From Microcaldota archaeon (GTDB taxonomy: Archaea > Micrarchaeota > Micrarchaeia > Micrarchaeales > CABMGC01): a stretch of 27,493 nt of DNA. The position numbers and the translations under genes were made by a program. Below are positions 16,328-23,425 of this stretch, piece by piece. The stretch is from positions 1 through 27,493 of the forward strand of contig JAJZOS010000002.1 of assembly GCA_021851985.1 (NCBI GenBank), read 5' to 3'. A model generated the notes under the pieces. The model saw nothing but the letters and a program-made list of their open reading frames with translations, made no database searches and was not told the DNA's origin. Numbering within the stretch: position 1 is the first letter of the stretch; each line of letters begins with the position of its first letter.

Positions 16328-17071
16328 CTATTCCTCCATGTAGGGGGCAAGATAGTACACTATTTCCGAATCCCCGATATTATATCCTATCTTCATAGGT
16401 TCGTTGGTCTTCAGGTCTATCTTTATTGTGCTTCCAAGCGGGCAGGACTTTACCATGCTTTCAAGGAATTCCAGGTTGAATGTTGCATCAGCATTTTTCT
16501 GCGCCTCGACCTTCTTGATTGCCGATCCTTCCTTCTCATGCTGCTCCTCAAGCTCTCCAGAGTCTCCCCTGGCATTTACCATAAACTGGTCTTTTGAAGC
16601 CCTGAACGCTATATATGAAGACATCAATGCCGCGTCCTTTATCATGTCCTTGAAAGGCTCCCCTATTATCTCTATATGCGCATCAAACTGCACATTGGGC
16701 TCCTTTTCAACGCTCTTCTTGACTTCGATCATCTGTATCTTGAATCTTCTCTTGCCTCCTGGCCCTACGAATTCAAGAAGCACTTTGTTGTCAGCATCCT
16801 TGATTATCAGTGATTCCCCGTCCCTAGTTGTAGAAAGTATCTTGCTCAAATTTTCGAGGTTTAATCCCACAGCGCTGCTCTTCTCAACAGAAAATTTTGA
16901 GAAGGACTTACTAGGCATGAAGAAGGAGACCATGCTTATGCTGGACGGATCCATGGCCTTCAGGCTTATCCCATCCTTGTTTATGTTGAATAGCCCCTCA
17001 TCGATAAGGCTGACTATGGATTCGACGCAATCCCTCCAATACTTTGCATTGTCTATCTTAAGCTCAAACAT
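16328..17071 (-). CDS. pcn: DNA polymerase sliding clamp (PCNA)
   Basis: From the ATG at 17071 the protein has 247 residues, the normal PCNA length. It begins MFELKIDNAKYWRDC and shows LKAMDPSSISMVSF, the interdomain region GKRRFKIQMIEV and the C-terminal YYLAPYMEE used to bind PIP-box partners. PCNA forms a ring around DNA that holds polymerase, FEN1 and repair proteins. A GTG at 17083 is in frame but lies upstream of the transcription start predicted from the TATA (17096-17109), so the ATG is preferred. GTGAGTGAT before it may act as a Shine-Dalgarno. The gene stands alone; the nre product at 4402-5613 is a possible partner. Confidence 0.95.
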   Translation of the reverse strand: MFELKIDNAKYWRDCVESIVSLIDEGLFNINKDGISLKAMDPSSISMVSFFMPSKSFSKFSVEKSSAVGLNLENLSKILSTTRDGESLIIKDADNKVLLEFVGPGGKRRFKIQMIEVKKSVEKEPNVQFDAHIEIIGEPFKDMIKDAALMSSYIAFRASKDQFMVNARGDSGELEEQHEKEGSAIKKVEAQKNADATFNLEFLESMVKSCPLGSTIKIDLKTNEPMKIGYNIGDSEIVYYLAPYMEE

Positions 17072-17095
17072 GCTATCACTCACAGATTAAACACC

Positions 17096-17109
17096 TCTTT
17101 TATAAAAGA
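17096..17109 (-). promoter_or_regulatory. Palindromic TATA box of pcn
   Basis: TCTTTTATAAAAGA is a perfect 14-bp palindrome centred about 31 nt from the pcn ATG. Symmetric TATA boxes need a flanking BRE to set direction; AT-rich sequence lies upstream. Confidence 0.5.
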
Positions 17110-17153
17110 ATAAAAATATATAGCTATGGCAGCTCCTTTGGAAGTTTGATATG

Positions 17154-17681
17154 CTATAATCTCTTGATATGCATATACATGTGCTCCAAGTCAATGTATT
17201 TGCCATCCCTCTTCACAAAGCCCGGAGCAACGCCGAAACTTGCAAAGCCCGCTTTCTTGTACATCTCCTTCGCCATTCTGTTGTAGCTGAAAACAGTAAG
17301 ATGAAGCGTCTCAAAGTTTCCTCTTGCCGCTTTTATCGCCGCGCCAAGAAGCGTTTTCCCTACACCCCTTCCTCTATAATCCTTATGGACAAGTATGGAT
17401 AGCGAACCCACATGGGAAAGTTCGGATTTAGGCAGGCCCCTCCTTATAAAACATTGACCTACAACGGCGCCATCAATCTCTGCAACCAGATATACCGCAT
17501 TCCCATTTCTCGCGTCAGCAAGCAGCTTTGAAAACCATTCGCGCATCCTCTTTCTGGTCGGCCTCTTAAGGAATACATAATCCCCAAATTCGGGGTTTGA
17601 TTCACGTTCAGGATATGTTGACCAGCCAAGCCTCAGGACATCATTGAAATCTACAGCAGCAGCATTGCGTATTTTTATCAT
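17154..17681 (-). CDS. GNAT-family N-acetyltransferase
   Basis: From the ATG at 17681 the protein has 175 residues. It shows the GNAT core: VYLVAEIDGAVVGQCFIRRG, then LSILVHKDYRGRGVGKTLLG with the acetyl-CoA motif R-G-x-G-V-G, and the C-terminal NRMAKEMYKKAGF (motif B). It transfers an acetyl group from acetyl-CoA to an unknown amine. The frame extends 11 codons further up, overlapping the divergent dtdA promoter, so the internal ATG is preferred. GAGTGATGAC precedes it, the same unusual ribosome-site pattern as for pcn. Not clearly RimI, since the N-terminal half is longer. Confidence 0.85.
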   Translation of the reverse strand: MIKIRNAAAVDFNDVLRLGWSTYPERESNPEFGDYVFLKRPTRKRMREWFSKLLADARNGNAVYLVAEIDGAVVGQCFIRRGLPKSELSHVGSLSILVHKDYRGRGVGKTLLGAAIKAARGNFETLHLTVFSYNRMAKEMYKKAGFASFGVAPGFVKRDGKYIDLEHMYMHIKRL

Positions 17682-17732
17682 GTCATCACTCAAACATCGG
17701 CTTAACACATGCATATTAAAATTGTTTTTATC

Positions 17733-17740
17733 TTTTTATA
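17733..17740 (+). promoter_or_regulatory. TATA box of dtdA
   Basis: TTTTTATA is centred 26 nt before the ATG at 17763. This supports that start over an in-frame ATG at 17709 and implies a leaderless dtdA-surface protein transcript. Confidence 0.55.
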
Positions 17741-17762
17741 CCTTTTTAATATAAAAGCAATC

Positions 17763-18569
17763 ATGATAGATATTGTGTTCTATTCCGGTGATGTAACTTC
17801 TGCAAATGCTGGCCATCATGCGCTTAAATGCCTTGGTGCAACAAGCACCGACTCCGGATCATTCAGCAAGGGCGAAATAGAGATTAGGAGATCAGATTGC
17901 GATCTTCTTCATTCAGAATATCTCGATGAGCTTGGCGCAGACCTTATAATATTCTTGAGCAAGCATAGCAGTTCGTCTGGGACACCTGCATTTACTGTAC
18001 ATTCGACCGGGAACTGGTCAAAGAATGCCGAATTCGGCGGAAAGCCCAAATCGTTATCCACTGCGGCACCTTATGCCATGCTCAACATAATTAAAAGGTT
18101 ATCAAAGCTTGAGATTAATGGTATTGAAAAGACATACGAAGCCACGCACCATGGCCCGCTACTTAATACGCCTTCATTGTTCTTGGAATGCGGAGGAAAC
18201 AAGGAAGCTTTAAGCAATGTGGCATTTGCTGAAAAGCTCGGTGAAATAGCCCTTGAAGCCTCGGAAGACGTCATAGGTGCCGTTGAGTATCGGGGCAAGG
18301 TCGTAATAGGCATAGGCGGCGGCCACTATCCTTCAAAATTCACAAAGTTGGCGGTCGAAAAGGGCTACGCCTTTTCCCACATCCTGCCAAAGTACGCAAT
18401 TTCAGGTGCGGATGGGGCATACAATATCGACATGCTTGAACAGGCAGTAGTAAAATCACATACGAGAGCCGAATGCGCAGTGATAGACTGGAAGAGCGTG
18501 AACTCAAAGGAAAGGGCAATGATTATAAAAAAGCTTGATGAAATTGGTATAGCGTATGAAAAGGCCTGA
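17763..18569 (+). CDS. dtdA: D-aminoacyl-tRNA deacylase (DtdA/GEK1 type)
   Basis: The 268-residue protein matches the archaeal DtdA family. It has the N-terminal IVFYSGDVTSANAGHHAL, FLSKHSSSSGTPAFTVHSTG, YEATHHGPLL and VVIGIGGGHYPSKFT. The histidines in ATHHGP and GGGHY belong to the zinc-dependent active site. The enzyme hydrolyses D-amino acids mis-attached to tRNA, a proofreading step in translation. The ATG at 17763 is chosen because the TATA centre lies 26 nt upstream and the family begins at this IDIVFYSGD strand. Its stop overlaps the start of the surface-protein gene by 14 bp, so both share a transcript, an unusual pairing. Confidence 0.93.
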   Translation: MIDIVFYSGDVTSANAGHHALKCLGATSTDSGSFSKGEIEIRRSDCDLLHSEYLDELGADLIIFLSKHSSSSGTPAFTVHSTGNWSKNAEFGGKPKSLSTAAPYAMLNIIKRLSKLEINGIEKTYEATHHGPLLNTPSLFLECGGNKEALSNVAFAEKLGEIALEASEDVIGAVEYRGKVVIGIGGGHYPSKFTKLAVEKGYAFSHILPKYAISGADGAYNIDMLEQAVVKSHTRAECAVIDWKSVNSKERAMIIKKLDEIGIAYEKA

Positions 18570-20541
18570 ATTATTATTCATATTTTTTATACTGATGCCT
18601 GCTCTGGCAAATGCTCAGTACTGGTTCCAGTCAGGCGCAAGGGCAGGTTCGCTTTCCACATACAACAACGGCGCAAAAGTCGAGATACAGACATTATCCG
18701 GGCAAAATATAAGCTCCGGATCCATAGCATTCTGGGTTGGCGAAACCCTTCAAAATGGCGCGTTCATACAGGTCGGGTATCTTGTTTTGAACGAATCTGG
18801 AAATTATCCGTCTTATTGCACAGATGTATGCCACAATTATACATACATAAAGAAGGGATCGCCATCATGGTTCTATGAATATTTCAATTCGCAATCAGAC
18901 ACTGCATTTCATGGCGCTGTGGGCGCGAACGGATCTGCAGGCGCAAACAATACGATGCATACTTACGGATTTTATTCTGCTGGGGACATATGGCATATAT
19001 TCATGGACAATACGACTCTCGGCGAAATCAATCTCGGAACAAATAATTCTGGAAACAACCCTCCTGTTGCATTTGCTGAAGCTGCAAATGTTACTGGCAC
19101 TGATGACAAAATCATACCTGTCCAGTTTAAAAATCTTTCTTTCTATAGGAACGGCACATACCTTCCTTCACGGTACGGCTATTTTTTTGAAGGCTATGGT
19201 GCCGGAAGCCTCAAATCAATACCTAACCCATATGGCGTAATTGAATTATACAACCGCACTAACTATTTTGAGGTTGGGTCCGGCATATCTAGCCCTACAA
19301 ATGGCAAAGAGTTATGGTCTTTAGGCTATTTTCTTACCATAATGTCGCAATACGGGGCTTCAAACAAGACCGAATACACTGCATATAAGGTAATCCGACT
19401 GCAGAGCCCCGAATTCATATATATAAATAACGTGACAAGGGAGGCATTTAATGGCTGGTCTGGAACAGGCGTAGGCTCTTATTCTGGCATTCTAAATGAA
19501 ACAAACATAACAATGTTTTCAAACATAACGGAGACTGCATCATGGAACACACAGTATGCCTTTAATCTATCTTCACCATATTCAAAATTATACGGAAGCG
19601 GGTGGCATAATTCCAATAGCACAGTGAATATATCTGTAAATCCAAGCATAATCTATACAAACGGCACATCAAGACTTAAATTCAAGTCTTGGAGCAATGG
19701 GATAAACAATGCGAACTTTAGCGTAAAAGCCAACGGCCCGTTAAGCATGCGCGCTTTATGGTCAAAGCAATATTTCGTAAGCGTTTCATCAGAATTTGGC
19801 GGAATAAACGGGTCCGGATGGCATGATGCAAATACAAGCATCATGCTCAGCATAAAAAATCCATACATAAATATGAGTTCCGGCCGCAGAAAATCTTTTT
19901 ATTCATGGAGCAATAACGACACAAACAGCACCATAACGCTCAATGTCACTTCTCCAATAAAAATATACGCCGAATATGCGAACCAGTCGCTTATAAATGC
20001 ATCAGGCATTGACGCATATGGAAATAAAATCCCGATATCCTACTTTTATATAGGCGGAAAGAGGACCAATAGCACATCATTTGTTTTTGACAACATCCCC
20101 TATCTGATAACTGGCGCGTACTATAAGGGCACCCTTGTTGGCACAAGCCAAAAATTGTACGTATCCTCTCCGGGCCAGATACAGATCAGCCTTCCAGTAT
20201 ACAATGCAGTGGTGCGTGCGACAGACATATTCGGAATACCAATGAATGTGTCCTTGTCAATAAGGTTTTCAAATGGAAGCACAGAAAACATCTATTCTGG
20301 GCGGAATGGCACCATAGTGATTCCGGATGTTCCATACGGCTATGCAAATGTATCTGCATATTATTCGGGTTTCAGGTTCAATACGGAGGCTTATGAAGGC
20401 AGCGAAGGGAAAATCCTACTCATATCAGTGCAGGACATTTCGGTTTTTGCTGCATTGATAATCATTGGATTTGCAATATATCTATACTCAAGCAAAAAAC
20501 TTTCCGCTCAGACAAAGGTTTCCACTTCCAAACCGCGTTAA
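18556..20541 (+). CDS. Membrane-anchored, heavily glycosylatable surface protein with InlB-like repeats
   Basis: The 661-residue protein starts with a signal peptide (MKRPELLFIFFILMPALANA, cleavage after ANA) and ends with a membrane helix (FAALIIIGFAIYLY, about 630-644) and a basic tail, so nearly all of it is outside the cell. Residues 21-210 look like a concanavalin/LamG-type beta sandwich. Three related repeats follow, each with (G/S)WS(G/N) and a strand pair: about 287-337, 345-408 and 415-477. These resemble divergent InlB B-repeats (GSGWH...FxSWSN...YAEY). More than 30 N-x-S/T sequons are present. C88 and C92 may pair. It overlaps dtdA by 14 bp. It is probably an envelope, adhesin or host-contact protein; ligand unknown. 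Confidence 0.8.
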   Translation: MKRPELLFIFFILMPALANAQYWFQSGARAGSLSTYNNGAKVEIQTLSGQNISSGSIAFWVGETLQNGAFIQVGYLVLNESGNYPSYCTDVCHNYTYIKKGSPSWFYEYFNSQSDTAFHGAVGANGSAGANNTMHTYGFYSAGDIWHIFMDNTTLGEINLGTNNSGNNPPVAFAEAANVTGTDDKIIPVQFKNLSFYRNGTYLPSRYGYFFEGYGAGSLKSIPNPYGVIELYNRTNYFEVGSGISSPTNGKELWSLGYFLTIMSQYGASNKTEYTAYKVIRLQSPEFIYINNVTREAFNGWSGTGVGSYSGILNETNITMFSNITETASWNTQYAFNLSSPYSKLYGSGWHNSNSTVNISVNPSIIYTNGTSRLKFKSWSNGINNANFSVKANGPLSMRALWSKQYFVSVSSEFGGINGSGWHDANTSIMLSIKNPYINMSSGRRKSFYSWSNNDTNSTITLNVTSPIKIYAEYANQSLINASGIDAYGNKIPISYFYIGGKRTNSTSFVFDNIPYLITGAYYKGTLVGTSQKLYVSSPGQIQISLPVYNAVVRATDIFGIPMNVSLSIRFSNGSTENIYSGRNGTIVIPDVPYGYANVSAYYSGFRFNTEAYEGSEGKILLISVQDISVFAALIIIGFAIYLYSSKKLSAQTKVSTSKPR

Positions 20542-20581
20542 AATAGTCGCCAGGTTCCCAGTTCAGATGGCCGAAACTAGC

Positions 20582-20590
20582 ATATATATT
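20582..20590 (+). promoter_or_regulatory. TATA box of the DJ-1-like gene
   Basis: ATATATATT is centred 26 nt before the ATG at 20612, giving a leaderless transcript. Confidence 0.5.
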
Positions 20591-20611
20591 CCTTGATGTT
20601 GAAACAAAATC

Positions 20612-21133
20612 ATGAAAGTTGCATTGCTCGTATCACCAAAAGATTTCAAAGACGAGTCAGTTTCAAAGCTCAAGCTAATGCTGGAAAAATGGAACATAAA
20701 CGTCGTGGTCACAACATATTCTGCAAGGGAGTGCGTAGGATACCACGGCGCCGTATATCGGATTGACACTGACGCGTCAACAATACTGCCCGAGGGTTAC
20801 GATGCATTGATACTCATAGACGGAAAAGGCGTAGATACGTACAAGCTATACGATTTCAGGCCGCTTTTGGACATGATCAAGCTTTTCTACATAAGAGGCA
20901 AAATAATAGGTGCAATCGAAAATTCAATAAAAGAGCTTTCAAGGGCCAATGTAATATCCGGAGTGAAGATATCTGCCCCTAAAGACACTGAAACCATGCG
21001 CCTCGTGCAGCTCTATCACGGCAGTCCCTCAAAAAATCCGGTAGAGTTTGACAAAAATTTGCTTACAATCGGAGATAATGGCAACACACTTGACTTTGCA
21101 GACGCACTCCTGGAAAAGCTGGGGGTCAAATAG
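20612..21133 (+). CDS. DJ-1/PfpI-like protein without the catalytic cysteine
   Basis: The 173-residue protein has the DJ-1/PfpI layout: MKVALLVSPKDFKDESV, a helix, VVVTTYSAREC, then YDALILIDGKG and KIIGAIENSIKELSRANVI. In active members the last segment reads AxCxG with the nucleophilic Cys on the elbow; here the position is Glu (E103). The acidic partner (E15) may be present. The only Cys is C41. So protease, deglycase or chaperone-type cysteine chemistry is unlikely; it may be a structural or ligand-binding relative. The fold assignment is from pattern only. The start is leaderless by TATA spacing. Its end overlaps the convergent rnp4 gene by 8 bp. Confidence 0.66.
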   Translation: MKVALLVSPKDFKDESVSKLKLMLEKWNINVVVTTYSARECVGYHGAVYRIDTDASTILPEGYDALILIDGKGVDTYKLYDFRPLLDMIKLFYIRGKIIGAIENSIKELSRANVISGVKISAPKDTETMRLVQLYHGSPSKNPVEFDKNLLTIGDNGNTLDFADALLEKLGVK

Positions 21134-21446
21134 TATTCCTGTAATTTACGTGTTTTTCCTCTCCGCATCTGCAGGCAAGGACCACATATCCATTCGTGCT
21201 TGACAATCTTACTGAGCATGTCGCTCCAGGGATAAGCACCGTTTTGCAGGCTTTGCACACCTCATTCTTCATTTCATGCCCGGGAGCTATTTTGTAATGT
21301 TTTATTATAGACTCGGCAATATCCAGATATCTTGCAGAAAGTCTGTCTGGACCGCCGCTTGACAGAACCCTGCTTTTCGAGAGTCTGAAAAGCCTTCTTA
21401 CTCTTTCTTCAGCGATAGATTTTAGCAATCTTTGGTTTTTTATCAT
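21126..21446 (-). CDS. rnp4: Ribonuclease P protein component 4 (Rpp21/Rpr2)
   Basis: The 106-residue protein has the Rpp21 pattern: an N-terminal helical half with ERVRRLFRLS and ARYLDIAESIIKHYKI, then a zinc ribbon with CKAC (64-67), LIPGATCSVRL and ACRCGEEKHV. Rpp21 pairs with Rpp29 and helps RNase P RNA trim tRNA 5' ends. The second cysteine pair is CRC (92-94) rather than the usual CxxC; C77 could substitute as a ligand. Third gene of a glyS-Rieske-rnp4 operon, with its start overlapping the Rieske stop by 4 bp. Confidence 0.86.
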   Translation of the reverse strand: MIKNQRLLKSIAEERVRRLFRLSKSRVLSSGGPDRLSARYLDIAESIIKHYKIAPGHEMKNEVCKACKTVLIPGATCSVRLSSTNGYVVLACRCGEEKHVNYRNTI

Positions 21447-21763
21447 ATATTTACCACGTATATATCTCCGGTAGTGCTGTCCACTCTCACTTTGTAAGTA
21501 TCCAAGTCAGTAACCCATGGCGTATCTGCGCTTGCCTTACCCGTATCCACATCAAATGCGCCGCCATGCCACGGGCATATCAGGTTTCCTCCGCTCACCG
21601 TCCCATCTGCAAGAGGGCCTCCCTTGTGTGTGCATTTTCCGCTAAGCGCGAATATTTTCCCATCCTTCTTTATTACGGCAATATCAAGGCTGCCGGCATT
21701 TGCATGCTTTACCTCATCATCTTTCAAATCCCCAATTTTTAAAGCCAGTTTAAATTCGGTCAT
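21443..21763 (-). CDS. Rieske-type [2Fe-2S] ferredoxin
   Basis: The protein (106 residues from ATG 21763) has both Rieske motifs: CTHKGGPL (Cys and His separated by one residue) and CPWHGGAFD, which coordinate a [2Fe-2S] cluster through two Cys and two His. No membrane helix is present, so it is a soluble NirD/BphA3-type electron carrier. An ATG at 21778 is also possible; it overlaps the glyS stop by 7 bp and lies right after GAGGT, too close for a normal ribosome site. It sits between glyS and rnp4. Its redox partner is not in the window. The operon with translation genes is likely just co-expression. Confidence 0.88.
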   Translation of the reverse strand: MTEFKLALKIGDLKDDEVKHANAGSLDIAVIKKDGKIFALSGKCTHKGGPLADGTVSGGNLICPWHGGAFDVDTGKASADTPWVTDLDTYKVRVDSTTGDIYVVNI

Positions 21764-21771
21764 AAAATCAA

Positions 21772-23259
21772 CTAACATACCTCAAAATATTTTTTAAGCG
21801 TGTTCTCAAGCTGTGATATTTGCACCCTTTCCTGGCTTTTATCGTCCCTCTTCCTTACCGTGACTGTATTGTAATCCGCAGATTTCTCATCTACCGTATT
21901 GAAGTCAACGGTTATGCATAATGGCGTTCCAATCTCATCCATCCTCGCATACCTTCTGCCTATGGAGCCGGAAACATCTGTCTCAACTTTCAAGAAGCGT
22001 CGAAGCGAATCTAATATCTCCTGCGATTTTTTCTCCAGCTTCTCATCCTTCTGAAGTGCAAATACCGCTGCCTGCACTGGCGCCAGTACAGAAGGCAGCA
22101 TGAGTATGTTTCTATCATCTACCTGCCTGTAAAATACATCTATCAGCATGAATATGTTCCTGTCAACTCCAAAGCTCAGCTCAAGTACGTTTGGGACAAA
22201 CTTTTTTCCATTAGCAACAACGGAAAGATCCTGCCCTGAACCTTTGCTGTGTGATGACAAATCATAGTCTCCCCTATAATGCAGCCCTCCCACTTCCTTG
22301 AATCCGCCCCAACTTTCAACATCCACTTCTATGTCCATATGCAGCTTGTTGTAGAATGCCTTTTCATCGCCTCCTTTTTCGAGGAATCTGAATTTTTCAG
22401 CCGGTATCCTAAGAACTTTCATGTAAAAATTTGCTATGAGGCCCATATGGTATGCATAGAATTCGGGTATGTTGAGCTTGGAAACAATTTCTTCAGCATT
22501 CATCTGATCCGGCTTCTTTGTAGAGTAAGGCACAACTGTGAATCTTATGTCATTTACCTCTGAAATATCAGACCTGAAGTTTTCCGGATCAAAGAAAAGC
22601 TGCAGCTCGGCTTGGACCAGCTCCCTCATCCTATAAAGCCCCTGCCTCGGAGAAATCTCATTCCTGTAAGCCCTACCTATTATGGCAAGGCCCATCGGCA
22701 GCGATTTTCTGAGTATGTTGAATTCCCTCTGGAAATTAAGGTATGCCGATTGTGCAGTTTCCGGCCTAAGGTACCCCTTCTCATTCTTTTCCGGCCCCAA
22801 TCCTACATCAAGCATCATGTTGAATGATTTGGATGGAAGCATCACTCCTCCGCATTTTGGGCATTTTATCCCGTTGGATTTTATGGCAGAGTCAAGTTCA
22901 TCTGATGTTGCACCTTCTGATATCTTGACTCCATTTTCTGCAACAAGGACGTCTGCTCTGAAATACGTGTGGCATTTTGAGCATCCGACAAGCACATCGT
23001 TGAATCTGGAAGCATGCCCTGAAGCAATGAGCGGCTTCTCCGGAAGCATATTAGACCCTTCTATAAGCCAGCAGTTTTTCCTCGAATCAACAAAGTACCT
23101 GAGCCACTCCCTTTCAAACCTGCTTTTCAAAAGTGAGCCCAGATGCCCATAATCAAAGATTCCAGAGGCGCCGCCATAAAGCTCCGCACTAGGCCAGAAG
23201 AAGCCTTTGCTTTTTGCATAAGCGATAATGTTGTCTATCTTCATTTCATCAACGGTCAT
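21772..23259 (-). CDS. glyS: Glycyl-tRNA synthetase (alpha2 type)
   Basis: The 495-residue class II synthetase charges tRNA-Gly. It shows the N-terminal FFWPSAELYGGASGIFDYG, a zinc-binding insert with CSKC (93-96) and CPKC (133-136), YLRPETAQ, motif 2 GRAYRNEISPRQGLYRMRE (195-213), VGGLHYRGDYDLSSHS, motif 3 PNVLELSFGVDRNI and a C-terminal anticodon-binding domain (about 385-495). Somewhat short for the family, with compact inserts, but complete. A TATA at 23291-23297 predicts transcription start about 8 nt before the ATG. First gene of the glyS-Rieske-rnp4 operon. Confidence 0.96.
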   Translation of the reverse strand: MTVDEMKIDNIIAYAKSKGFFWPSAELYGGASGIFDYGHLGSLLKSRFEREWLRYFVDSRKNCWLIEGSNMLPEKPLIASGHASRFNDVLVGCSKCHTYFRADVLVAENGVKISEGATSDELDSAIKSNGIKCPKCGGVMLPSKSFNMMLDVGLGPEKNEKGYLRPETAQSAYLNFQREFNILRKSLPMGLAIIGRAYRNEISPRQGLYRMRELVQAELQLFFDPENFRSDISEVNDIRFTVVPYSTKKPDQMNAEEIVSKLNIPEFYAYHMGLIANFYMKVLRIPAEKFRFLEKGGDEKAFYNKLHMDIEVDVESWGGFKEVGGLHYRGDYDLSSHSKGSGQDLSVVANGKKFVPNVLELSFGVDRNIFMLIDVFYRQVDDRNILMLPSVLAPVQAAVFALQKDEKLEKKSQEILDSLRRFLKVETDVSGSIGRRYARMDEIGTPLCITVDFNTVDEKSADYNTVTVRKRDDKSQERVQISQLENTLKKYFEVC

Positions 23260-23290
23260 CTATCAAGAACAGGAAAACACAGTGACATAC

Positions 23291-23297
23291 TATAAAT
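23291..23297 (-). promoter_or_regulatory. TATA box of the glyS operon
   Basis: The minus strand reads ATTTATA, centred about 35 nt before the glyS ATG. Just upstream is an imperfect inverted repeat (23303-23311 with 23316-23324, AAACATTTA/TAAATATTT), which might bind a regulator. Confidence 0.45.
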
Positions 23298-23425
23298 TCA
23301 GTAAACATTTAGTAGTAAATATTTAAAAGCTTTATAATACAATCAAAATCAGAAAGGTGTTAATTAATGTTAGTAAAAAACGGAGGGAATGGAGGATAAG
23401 CGCAGGCTTGTAATCCGCTTCCTTA

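Noticed and set aside
16404..17090. 228-residue plus-strand ORF
   Set aside because: It is antisense to pcn, which is unmistakable. The Ser/Leu-rich translation is typical of a shadow.
23367..23399. Ten-codon ORF (MLVKNGGNGG) after AGGTG
   Set aside because: Too short and low-complexity to support as a gene without conservation data, although a TATA-like box lies upstream.
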